From Chaunax sp. Z400 (lineage: Eukaryota > Chordata > Actinopteri > Lophiiformes > Chaunacidae): DNA of 64,000 nucleotides. The notes beneath the pieces are model-generated. The model was given only the letters and a program-made list of their open reading frames with translations, ran no database searches and was not told where the DNA came from. The DNA lies in the NCBI GenBank assembly GCA_037577475.1, contig CM075188.1:13701501-13765500 (forward strand), written 5' to 3'. The position numbers were made by a program, and so were the translations under genes. Of the stretch, positions 1 through 12,500 are shown one piece after another (the stretch's first letter is position 1; each line of letters begins with the position of its first letter).

Positions 1-2
1 AC

Positions 3-601
3 AGCTCGTCTCTCCTTCAGGAGACAGAAGCTCTGAAAAAGGCTCTGCTGGAAAAGGAGGAGGAGTGGATGGAGACGGAGAGCACCATGACGTCCCCGAT
101 GGAGAAGATTGGTCGATATGTGGCTCAGCTTGAGGTGCAGAAGAAGGAGATGAACACCATTAAGGCTGCCCTGCAGAGTGTCAGTCGGACACCGATCGGA
201 TCCGATGGCAGGAGGAGAAATCGTCCCTCCTTCAGGAGACAGAGGCTCTGAAGAAGACTCTGCTGAAGAAGGAGCAGGAGTGGGAGGAGAAGGAGACCGC
301 CTTGACAACCCAGCTTGACGAGGAGAAATCCAGATCTGTGGCTCAGCTCGAGGAGCAGAAAAAGGAGTTCAACACCCTTACAGCTGCTCTGAAGGAGGCT
401 GAACAACAGGTGGAGACCAATCGGGTCCACTTGCAGGAGGACAGGTCGTCACACCTTCAGGAGACAGAGGCACTTAAAAAGGATCTGCTGAAGAATCAGC
501 AGGAGTGGGAGGAGAAGGAGAGGGTCATGACTTCCCAGCTGGTAGACCTCGAGGCCCAGATCCAGAAGAAGAAGAAGAAGTGGTACAGGAGATTTTTCTA
601 G
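3..601 (+). CDS. 3' end of a coiled-coil repeat gene (partial, frame broken between repeats)
   Basis: The sequence encodes Glu/Lys/Gln-rich heptad protein made of repeats of about 75 codons. Each repeat carries LQETEALKK, then an EEWEEKE-like stretch, VAQLE.QKKE and AALK. Homologous points fall near 15, 230 and 455, giving unit lengths of 215 and 225 nt. The first unit is open in frame 3 and ends at a TGA at 249-251. The second and third are open in frame 2 from 161 to a TAG at 599-601, with C-terminus KKKWYRRFF. Between gctgcc (165) and cttcag (230) unit 1 is 7 nt shorter than the matching stretch of unit 2 (383 to 455), which accounts for the frame change. I see no splice sites there. Either this is a decaying gene, an assembly error, or the true downstream exon begins near 161. 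The family is not recognised; a long alpha-helical coiled coil is all the sequence supports. Confidence 0.5.
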
Positions 602-3596
602 AGCCCAGATCTGCAGTCAGGAACAGAGAGTCATTGGTTTTTGTATCTTTGTCAGGATGGACAGCCCAAACACTTGAAAAAAAACCTGTTTGAGCATCAA
701 GATTTGGAGACACAAGAAAAGTCAGGCCAAACAAAGTGGTCTCACTTTTCAGGTGTAAACCCGAATCTGGTCTTCGTGAAGATACGAGAGCAGATACTAA
801 CCTGGTCCTGATCTGGGTCTGTAGGACTGAACAAACCTCCAGCCACACAAATGTTCTGTTTTTAACTTCTGGACTTAAAATCAAAAAAATCAAAATCAAA
901 AAAAGTCCTGTTTGTAGTTGGGTTGTTTTTTAGTATCTAAAGTTACATTACAGTCATGCTTTCATCTTGTTGTTGTAACTTCATTGTCTAAGGTCCAATC
1001 AATACAAAACTTAGTCAAAGTAGTCATAGCGCCACCTAGTGGCAACAGGAAATGACATATTTTACGTTTTGATACACTACTACTAGGCTGTTGAGCATAT
1101 TGGCTTCAAATTCAGTGAGAACAGCGATAACAAGTTGGTAATGCAGGATTCTGAAGCTTGTGCGTTTTCGCGCAAAGATGTAGGCGTGGCTGTGCGGCGA
1201 AAGTTGATGTTTTGCCGTGAAGCAAGTTGTTATAACTCTGCTGTCAATGGTCCAATCTGCCCCAAACTTCACACGTTTGATTGGAGTCAGATTCAGATTC
1301 TTCTTCTGGCCTCTGATGTTTATCCTCTCCATCAGAATGTAAACCATACACTCCTCCACAGTTCAACAGCAAGCTAAAAAACTGTAATACTGGAAACATA
1401 ATGGTTCATCTTTACACCTATAAATATCTTGACTCGTCTCTAAAATGTGCATCTAAACAAATATACATGATTATTGCAATGGTATGCAGAGAAAAAGGTC
1501 AGTCTGTTGTTTAGATAAGGGACAAACCGGCACATTTTAGGTCTTTTCCTCTAAGAATAAAATTTAGGTTTTCTATGTGAAGCAAAAGACAAATTTTACT
1601 AAATACTTTCACACTGTTTTTATTAATTATATAGTTTACGCAAGTTTCAGTATCAGAGCATATTGTATCGAGCAGGGGTGTTGCTAGACATAAAGCTCAT
1701 CCGGGCACATGCCCCCATTACTTAAAGCATTATTTTCTTCTTAAAAGTCTGCTGTTTCTAGGACATGCGCTACACATTGTGCTATATGCTTAGCCTACTA
1801 TGGGACATAAGGTACATAAAACAAGAGCAATATTTCAAGTTGTGACAATATTCCAACCAATAACGTTGTTTCCTTTATGTCTTACACTTGTTCTGTTTGA
1901 GTCGTTAATCTATGGCTAGCCAAAGTAATATGTACCTGTCAATATTGTTATAGACACCATGCTTCTGCAAACATGTCAAATGAACTAGTAAGAATGTAAA
2001 ATATAATTAAACAGAACTAAACTTCAGTGTTCATATTGTTACATCCCTGATGTCCACAACTTTTGCTAGCCTGCCTGGCCCATCTTCAACCAGTGCAGCC
2101 AGAGAGCCTCTAATAGTGAGTTTGAATATATTATGATATGTTCCATTTGGAAACTATGCTGACATTTTACTGGGGTACAGCAGGGGGTAAAATTAAAAGT
2201 AGCCACAATGACTTTCATGGCTTAAGCGTTTTACAGGGATTTAACATTTTGCTGACTGATGAAATCGTTATTTTGTGAAAGGTGTATAGCAGAGAGACAC
2301 AAAAAAGCTACGTATACGTTTTTATGCTTTAACTTGGAGGTGCCAGTAATATCACAGGCCATTAAAATATCACAGAGATGGAAAGCAGACACATCCAAAC
2401 GCAACAACAGGGAAAAGTGACTACAAAACAGTTTGACAGTGACAAGTCTTACATTCAGTTCAAGGCAAATGTTTCATTTACATTTGGTGCAGAACTGGGT
2501 AGTAATTCAATAATCGTTTTCTTTTATCATGATTAAATATGATAGTTTAATCAGGTATGCAAATGTGAATCCAAAAAGAGATCTAACACAAATTTGGAAA
2601 TTATGGGAATCATATATCCAGTTTTATCATTACATATAATCATAGAGTTGAAAGTACTGTATAATATGTCGTGGTAACAGGTATAATTACATGTTGATAT
2701 TTAAATAATTAATACCATGACAAATTGCTGTTCTGAATTGCAGATGGAGATGCAGAGGTTTCTTTCATGACATGACAAAAACCCTGCTCTGTCCGGTCTA
2801 GTAATACCAGTTTGTACTTCTTGAGGTGCTGGTTTCACTGGGAAGTTACTGAGCCCAGTTAAGCTGAGCCTCGTTCCCCATGCCCCCATGATCTGGGGTT
2901 GTGGTATAGGGCCACTACCTTTGTGGCTTACTGAACTAACGTAGCTATCGCTACACTGAAAAGAACAACAACAATACAGCAAACATTATAGTGAGAAGCA
3001 GTTGGCGATTACTCTTGTGATATGCCGCCCCTGACCTTCTAATGCTGGCTATAATTAACCTTTTAAATATACAGTTAAGTGGTTATAAACATTGTACCAT
3101 CAAAGCTCAAGAATGTGCAGGTTTTCATCAAAACATATAACATTTCATAAACATTTAATAAAACAAAACTACACTATAGCAGCTAATATCAGTGCTGGTA
3201 TGAGTATAGTCCTACTTTAAGATATTTATTCATTAAGCTGCACTCACAAAGTTGGAATTTCATTATTACCTTGATGCGTTTTGTTCATGAAGTTATGAAT
3301 TTTGAACAAACAATTCGAATGAGTTCAATCAATACAAGTCGGGAAGAAAGCAAAAACATACATACAGTTCACCTCCCGGTCAATCCATTCTGGCTGAAGT
3401 ACTGCAGCCCATAAACAGTCTGTGGGAGAGTTTTAAATGAAACCATACAGACTCGCATTTCAATCATGCATGGCTGACAACCAGTGACACTGTGGGTAGC
3501 CTACTGCACAGCTAATTAAATACACAGAAGCAATCGCCTTTGAAGTTAGTTAGCAGAAATCCTATATGAAGAGGGTGAAGGCATGTCAGGACACCA
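602..3596. other. Intergenic region with interspersed repeat, no gene seen
   Basis: This stretch separates the coiled-coil gene from the 3' end of ghrhr. It is AT-rich, with no splice-bounded conserved protein segment on either strand. A minus-strand open frame at 2701-2982 has no recognised domain and probably reflects an unclassified repeat or ghrhr 3' UTR. An AATAAA near 1557 could serve the upstream gene. The ghrhr 3' UTR must begin at 3596 and run leftwards, but I cannot fix its end. Confidence 0.5.
1020..1340. repeat. Interspersed repeat copy (related to 55855-56290)
   Basis: This block starts with a near-palindromic gcgccacctagtggc and continues with a gaagcaagttgttataactctgctg segment and a ccaaacttcaca segment. 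Similar phrases (aggaagttgttataacactgctg, ccaaacttta) occur in the same order inside the olfml2b intron near 56110-56160. Same-order shared phrases at two distant non-coding places indicate a dispersed repeat family. The class (SINE, MITE or other) cannot be settled by eye. Confidence 0.5.
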
Positions 3597-6500
3597 CTAG
3601 AGGGGTGTGTCCATCTGGCTGCCCTTTGCAGCAGGCATCACCACGCCGTAACTCCCCTCCTGCCACCTCAGCCAATGCATGTGCACCTCTTTCTGGACCT
3701 GTCAAACACACACAAACACATATGACAAACGGCATTTTGGGTATTTGCAAACTAGTTAGATGATGCTGCTATAGTTTTTGATACAAAAAAGCTTAGTTGC
3801 TTCCCTATGATTAGTTAAATGTGAGAATCAATACAGAGGCTAAAGCCAGCAGCTGGTTAGCTTAGCTTATAGCACAAAGATTGGGGAACACAGCCTCTGT
3901 CCAATGCATCTCTAAACATGTGGAATTTGCACAAAGTTTTTAGAACTACAATTTGCTGTAGGGTAATGTGGTGCGAGATTAAGGAGCGGCACTTCCTGAA
4001 GTTTACTCTGGTTGCCTGGCCACAGCTTATAACTAAGAAATATTTTGTTACAAAGGCAGAACCTAAACTTGTCATTCTTGCATGGATTAAACTAAAGATA
4101 TATATTTTTGATTATTAGTGAACTTAAGAGTTGCTCTATCGTTGATTTTATTACCTTAGGACAAAACCAGAGTAGCATATTTTCCAAAATGTTCAACTAT
4201 TTCTTTAAACCTGGAAAAGGGACCCAAATAAACAACAAACATCTTGAAAGGTAAAACGCTTAATTCATGTTCCCCTTGCAGAGATGACCAGTCATTTCAT
4301 ACTGTACTATTTATCTATTTATCTATTTATCTAATCTATATATTGATATTAGTTAATGTCATCTATTATTTAGCGTATAACTGAGGTATCAGTGACATTT
4401 TTGAAGCAACAAAATAAATAATTTCCATTGACATCTAGCAATATTCATTTAAAAACAAATTGCAGTGTATAGATGGAGTTTTTTATTTTGCGACCATAAG
4501 GCACCAAACAGATGATTATGAAGTAAGTTGTTTTGTATTTAACACAGACAGGTGTTTCCCTCAGACTGTATTTAAGAAACTCTAAACCACTCACCCCTGG
4601 CATATAATCTGGAAACACAGGTTTATTATGCAACAGACATGTGTAAAGCATCTGTTATTTATCTATGATATCTGGGATTTGTTGAATATGTTATAGTTAT
4701 GCTTGAGAGTGGTGTGGTTTGTACTGACCTCTTGATTGAGAAAGCAATAAAGAACAGCAACAATAAGCCCCTGTAGAAGAAATGGTTTGAATCATTAAAA
4801 CTTAGGACTAAACCACATCATGAAAAGTTAATCATGTGAAGCTTAAATGTCAAACAAATGAGAATTCAAAATGTGTAAATGTTGTGTATGTCTCTCACAT
4901 ATTCAGCAAAAAAGAATGAAATAATGAATGGTTTAAAATTATATCGCAGTAATACACTGCTGTAAGGCATGTATAATGTAAAGACCTTCCCTTTACCTCT
5001 CCACTGAAGGAATACAATTGGTATTTCTTGTTCCACCTCATATATAGCTGTATATTATAGTTGTTTGGGCTCTTAATTCTCAAAAGGAAGGCAGCAGGAA
5101 CAATTGGGGGAGTTTGAGATGTCAATAGGTTATTCTGCAGCTGCACGTCTTTGGCAAATGCAAATACTGTACTAAACCTCCCTGGCATTCCCTGCAACAC
5201 AGCACAGCTAAGCCCTTTTCCACTAATGACTGTTTCTTCTTAACTTTCTTTTTTCAAGCATATAACTACTGTTTAATACCAAAGCATATAACTCCTTTTT
5301 AATACAAAATAAGAATTGGCATTGTTACTTGGTGTGTGGAAATTGTCATCTTTTTAGTGATGCTATAGTGGTGTGGCTCTAAGGATGGTAATTTGGGACC
5401 GTTTGTTTATTCCGTCCCATTCTTTTGGGCGAATATGACATTTTGTTGAAATTTTACATGTCACTCTCAGAATGAATCATATTTACTTTGTTGATCCCCT
5501 GACTGTTCATCTAGCACTATCATCAAGTTAAAAAAAAGTCACCTTGGCTCCATTTGGTTTATCAGAAAATACATGAAAATCAAATCCTGATCAGCCATTA
5601 TGTTTAATGCTATTTAGCAAAAGCTAGCATGATAACGTAATAGACTATATAGTGGTGAATATTACATTAGAAACATTACAACTGTCAGGAGCTGCATCCT
5701 TCAAAGGTTGAATATGAAGATCGCATACATCAGTGACGCAACAAGGCCTTTCCATTCCGAAGGCTCCACAAATGAGGCTTTCATTTCCGGGACTGAGAAG
5801 GATCCAGCCCTATCCCAAAATGCATTGCCCACTGGTGACGTTTGGAGAGCACAGCGATCTAAAGACTGCAGGCCCTGATTTAAGACGCAGCTTATATCTG
5901 CTCAACATCAGGCTAGCTGTCACTGGGAGCATGTTGCCAAAGTATAGCCTCACAGAGCTTTTTACCATGGCTGTTGATTCTCCGTCTTTTTAAACACAAG
6001 TAAGCGGCGGAAAAGAGAATGTCAACTTGGAATGACTGTGAGCAGGTTATGCATGAAAAATGTATGAAAGTGCAGAAAGCAAAGCAAATAATTATCATCA
6101 GAATATTGAGAGTTATTGTGTGTGTACCTGGAAGGATCCCATGCAGAGCTCAATACAGAGACGCAGGTTAACATTGAAGTAGTCGGGCAGAAAATTGAAG
6201 AGCATGTAGTGAGTACCAAACAAAGGGATGAGGAGGAGGGTGGACTTAGTCAGGCGTCTGTTGCACAGAAAGGAAATAAGAAGCAGGAGGTGAAGCTTCA
6301 GGGAGTGGTTTAATGAATGGTGCTCCAGAAAACATCATGAATGAAGACACATTGGAGGTCAATCAAGTAGGATACTTTGCACATTAGTTTGTACACAGCT
6401 TTTGTGGAAAGGTAGTAGCAGAGGCATGATTCATAGTGAGTGAAGAGGTGATGTTTGTTATGTGTTGAGGAACATATTAATCTAGTTTGCGCTGTATAGT

Positions 6501-9500
6501 CAGATAACACCTAACTTACATTTGGTATGTCTTTTATAAAATCCGTATATGCATGATGTCCCTGAACACTTTCAGCCAATTAGGGAGGTTAGTTCAATTA
6601 GAAATTCTGATAAGCCTCTTGGACAGGTGGACGTGGCCAGACTAACTAGTTTGTGGTTGTCTATTGACTGAATGAATTATGCATTGCCCACTGTGGAGGA
6701 TCAACAGTTTCTACATCTTGCATATTTTCTCACTCCAAAGGGTCCAATTAGCAAAGTTAAGAGTATCACAGAAAGCGAAGAGTAATATTTGAAAAAAAAC
6801 AAAAAACAAATCAGCCTCAAACATAATAAATGCTTAGACATCATTTCTGTTTAAAAGTCGGAGATGCTGTAGTAGCTCAGTCACTCATACTGTGTCTAAT
6901 ACTATGTCTGCAGCTAAAGGATTACCGGTACTGAGAGGAGTTATTGAACTGGATCAGCCGAGGATTGAGCTTCTGTATCAGGATTCTGATGATGTTCATG
7001 AAGAGCATAAAATTGACCTGATAATAGAAAAGCAAAAAGGCAGAGATGAAAAATTCTGCTTTAATGAGAGACAAGGCCTTGATAGCTACTGTAACAAACA
7101 AACATTTTGTTTGGTTCAACACAATGGGAATATTTACTGCTATAGACACAAGAATTGGTCCTTTGATGATCCACCAATAGGGCGAGTCCTCGTTGATGTC
7201 CCAACATCTGTATAGGAGGATATTTAGAAAGAAACATTTGAGTAAGTCTGCATAAGTTCTTTTAGTGTATGATGTAAAACAACAATTCCAAAAAAGCTGG
7301 GATGATCTGTAAAACATTACTAAAAGAGAATTTGATGATTTCCTAATCCTTTTTGACATTAATTTTGATTTAAGTACATAGACAATATATCTCGTACCTC
7401 ATCAACTTCACTGATTTTTGTTATTATATTATTCTTATTCTGAATTTTAGCAACAGATGTACAAAAAAAAAAAAGTTGAGACAACAAAAAGAGGGGAGGG
7501 GAAAGTTGTGGAATGCCACCATTCCACAGGTAATGAGGTCAATTGGTATCATCGAAAGGTTCAGCCATTCACAAGCAAAGCTAGAGTGAGGTTCACCACA
7601 ACATGGGCAAATAGTCCAACAACGTTTCTCAACACACAAATGCAAAGAATTTGAGGATTTCACCATCTACACTCCATAATATCGTATATTCAGAGGATGA
7701 GGAGAAATCTCTGCAAGTAAGGGGCAAGGACGAAAACCAACATTGAGTGCCTGTGACCTTCAAGCCCTCAGATGGCACTGCAGTGTAAACCAACATGATT
7801 TTATGAACCATATTATCACATATTACCACTTTGGAAAACTGTCAGTAAACACAAATGAAAGTTAAGACTTTTAGCAGCTAATTCTTTGGCTACCACAGCT
7901 ACAACGTGCCGTTAAAAGATAATGTGACGTAAAATTAGCACAATGGCACTTATTGATTACACTTATTTTCTCAGTCTGGCATTTTTGCAGATACTGCACT
8001 TTGCCTTTGTAGGGCAGAAATTCATAATGGATATATATTTATAAAAACAATAAAGTCTATCTGTTTGACCATTAAATATCTTGTCTTTGTACAGGTCATC
8101 GAGTCTGTTGCAGTGTGCTGTAAATATATATCAGTAGTTATTGTGCATATGAAGTGGTAGTGGAAGTGTATACTCCGTGTCCTCAAAGTACACCCTGGAT
8201 CCGATCCATAGGATGATGAAGAGCCCAGGTACACCTGAGGAAAGTCAGAAAACCAACACTAATGTCAGTGAGACACAATAAATACACAGTTTACATTTGA
8301 ATTTCAACTTTTTCTAATATCTGCATTGATCTGTTCTGCAAAAAGATGAAAAATGAGGTTTTGTGCACTACACATTTTGCCTTCCCAAGTTAAGTTCCGA
8401 ACCACATGCAGGCTAGATGAACTGGAAACTGCAAATCACACACTGTGAGTATCTATCCACTCCAAGAAGACTAACAGTCTCGGATGCATCACATTAGATG
8501 GATAGTGATAAAAAACACTATCTACTTCCTGAAATGAAAAAGAAATAACTCCGTCTGCACAAGATGTACCAGCTGCATAAACAGAATAAACAACAGTGCC
8601 TTGGGTGACACAAACAAATGTGAGTGCACTAGTAAACGCTTCAGGCAGTTTGTTTTGATTACTGTTCTGCGACTGATTTTAGCATGTCTAATGGTCAGAT
8701 AAAACTTTTTGTCCTCTTCCTCTAATTAAAGTGTCTCACTTTGAGCCAACTTATTTTTAGCCTAACATAGAGATGAAAACTCAAGTATCTGTAAAATGTT
8801 AATGATCCAGTCTTTTCAAGTCCCATCATTTTGTAATCCTTGCTAATGTTTAACAAATACCCTTTTTAGTTTTTTTGTTTTGGAACCACATTCTACAGCT
8901 CAACATTGCAAAGGCTGGGGAAGCTGCATGTAGAGGTTTCTCACCCCATCCCAGCTCGCTGAAGCCCCAGAGGCATCTACGACTGTGATAGAAGGATGAA
9001 AGCAGCAGGGAATTGAGGTAGAGCGCCTCCACCAGGAGCCAGAAAAAATTTGCCATTACACAGTAGTGACAGAAGACCACAGACGCCTTACAAGCAAACT
9101 GAAAAGAACAGACAGGAAAGGAAAGAAGGACCTAGAGAATCATAAGGAGGAATTTGGAGGTGCACAGGCAATGTGATGAGAGCAATGCATAATGCATCAA
9201 TATGAGAAGAGGGAATTCTGCCCATAGGATTTTCTTAATACAACTAAAAACCTCTTGTCCTCAGTGCCATTATCTTACTGTAGAGAGGGTGCAGTGGTTG
9301 GTGTCGTCACTTGAGAACAGAGTAGCATCCTTTATGAACACTGCCACAGCTTTCAGGATAAATGAGATGAAGAGCTGGATATGAATGAAGTTCCTGGCAC
9401 AATGCAGCCTCCTGTTGAAAAATCAGGAAACAAAATATCAAAACCAGATAGTAGGAGTATAAGATGACCAGATAATAAAAAGAAATTCTGTTTGCCAACA

Positions 9501-12500
9501 TATATCAAACTACATTGTTACACCTTCGCTATATAGCCTTGGTTGCCGTGGTTTTTAATTTAGCAACTTAATAGCAATTTAGCAATTTAATTTGGTTTTC
9601 AATTTAGTGTGAAAGAAAGCAATGCAAAAATTGAGACCAAACCAAATAGCAGGAAAATAACACCGTTAAATTTGTACAATACCCTATATGAGGAACACAG
9701 CAATAAACAGGAATAAGAAAGGTGTGGAGGTTATGACACTGTGGTATATGTGTTTCATAATTTCATGGCAAAGATACTGGAGTTATAAAACCACATTCCA
9801 ACTGGACAGAGTAAAAAGAAACCAGAGATTAGGTTTTGTGTTTCGACTTGCTCACACTGCTCTTCATTTAGTGACCTGAGGGTGTGGAACCCCTTCACAT
9901 CTTGTCAGGCAGTTGATAAGTGGGCTATAGGACCTGTTCTGTCCACTCCATCTGGACCTAACCATCCCTCTCATAAGGAATCATATGATAGAAAAATCTT
10001 TTGTTTTTTCATCATAACACACAGCTGAGCTGAAAGACAGTTGTTTGGTTTTAATGTTGACTTGCAGGGTTAATGGCTATAAAATGAATTCATACAACAG
10101 CATTGCTCCTTGTTCATTTTGGGAAATATGTAAATTTGCTGTATTGGTATGAGTTTAATGACAAAACTGAGACCTCCGTTGACATTTTTTGTACACTAAA
10201 TATGAATATAAGCCCATTAAGATTAGCCTGCTCACTAGAGGCCCCATTAAACCATTTCTCAGCAAATTTACATTTTTGTTTAGGTAAAGATTAAACAAAC
10301 AAGATATGAGATGTTACATTTTGAACTTCAGATAGTTCCATGGTATCTGTCTCCTCCTGCTACCAGTCTTCATGCTAAACTAAGCTAATCACCTGCTGGC
10401 TCTGGCTTCATATTTAGACTACAGACATGGAGAGTGGTTTTAATCCTTTGTTCTAACTCTTGATAAGAAGTGCAAGCACCAAAGTTTAAATGAGGCAAAC
10501 CTACAACATGTCATGCAGTGTGACTGGTATTACATTTCAAACACAGCACAGGACATTGAGAAAGGTCAAAACTGATCAGATATGTATATATATATGTATA
10601 GTATACTGTATATATGCTATATAATATAATGTGTGTTTGTTTGTTTGTTGTTTGTTTCTTTTTGTTTTTTGTTTTTTGTTTCTTTCTCTCTTTTTCTTTT
10701 TGGATGTTTCTGAGAAGTTGCAAAAAATTATTATTTATTTATTTATCATTTTTTTTAAAAATTGACTGTAATGTCTTGAAAACTGCTGTGAACCATTTAT
10801 TTACCAATATATCTGGCAGCTCCTTTTATTTAATTTAGTTGTAGGTTTGTTTTTGTTGCTGTTTCCTGTTTATGAAAACTGAAAATATATATATTTTTTT
10901 TAAAACTGGTCAGATTCCCCCTTACATTGTCTTTTTTTTTGTTTACAATGTATCTATATTTATGGTATTGCTATGTTGCCTCTATGTGGTAAATGAAATG
11001 GCCTAAAGTTTACCAAAATGCACTGGTTACTAATGAAACATTGACTAAATGTCTGTCGTTTCTCTGGACAATCAGAACTTGTAATCCTACCTGAAGAGCA
11101 ACAGTATCAACACAGCGACAGCCAGCACCACTAGAGAGAGGCTGTAGCCGATGGTGTAAATCACCTTCACTGTGGAAAAGTACGATCGCTCTGTCTGAAA
11201 GTAAGATGAGAAATAAGACTGTAGACTTTTCCAAACGTTGTACAAAATTAACTTAATGAGATCAAATTGCAGTCAAGCTTGATACTCAACTGTAAGAAAG
11301 TCTTTCTATATTTTGTCCAATGGCAGTACGATCTAAGCAGACTACTGATAGTACATGTGTAAAAGCTTAATTACAGCTGCTTCAGAACTTGTAGTTACTG
11401 ACTTTCCACCCCTGCTATTTGAAGATTTAAAAGGTCTTTTTAATGTCAAGACAAAAAATGCTCTCTTTAGCACAAAATGTAATTTTCTCATAATTATCCC
11501 CTAAAAAACACTGCTCAGTGAGCACCATTCTCTTTTTGTGAAACAAGATAATTTCAGCTATTACCAGATGGGTGGCATTTGATTCACTTGTGCATTGCAG
11601 AAGTATTTTCACCTGAGGCACATTTATGTACAGATTTTATTGTTATTAGTGATCTCAACTACCCAAAAATATACAAGTATGGACAGTAGTTTTATTTCAC
11701 ACTACTTGAAACATGGTACAGTTTTCTTACAAATTAGCTTGTTTTGTCCATTGCTTTCTGTAGCTATAATAGGTTGCGTCTCCTGTATTTGTCATCCTGC
11801 ATGTCTTTGTTCTTTTCCCTTTTGTCTCTTGGTTCACCCAGCAACTCTCACCTCAGGAATGTCATCATCCACACTACAGGCAATGTGGTATGGTGGTGAT
11901 GGTCTGGACCATCCTCCAGTGGTGCAATTACGGCTCACTGAACCTGAGGTGAAACAGGAAGAGATCAAAAGGTCGAGCAAGGCATAATCTTTGGTTTTGA
12001 ATCACAAACTTGTGAAGCAATGGCGACATACACATAAAATGATGCAATTAGTACAGCTCTTAGGATGGCAATGCTGGTTATTCTGCCCACCACTGTGGCA
12101 AATCTCAATAACTAATACATGGATTGTCATGAAATTTGGTGCAGTTATTCATGGTGCCCAGAGGATGAATCCAATTGACAAGGTGATTCCCTAAGCTTTC
12201 TTCTAGCACCACCAGCAGGTCAAAGTTTTCACTCTTCCTGGGAAATATGCCACCATCAAATTTTGTACAGATGTTCATATTTTTTCGATAACTTATCCTA
12301 ATATCTTTGTTAATCAACTGAAATTTGATAGAAGCCTCTTTCAAACAGGCATTGCCCAACAGCGGCAAAACAAATTCCCTTCTCTTTGATCAAACCAAGT
12401 CGTCACAACAGCCACCTCAGTGTGTGCATTCACAGTTTATACCAGCGTTCCACAACTTTAAGAGTCGTGATGTACGACGCAATAGGGAGAATAAAAGCTG

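Noticed and set aside
2701..2982. Minus-strand open frame as a ghrhr C-terminal exon
   Set aside because: The ghrhr frame ends at a clear TAG at 3597 after a proper acceptor, so this frame is outside the protein, and it has no recognisable domain.
4895..5200. Minus-strand open frame between the last two ghrhr exons
   Set aside because: The two flanking exons join perfectly in phase without it, and it matches nothing known.
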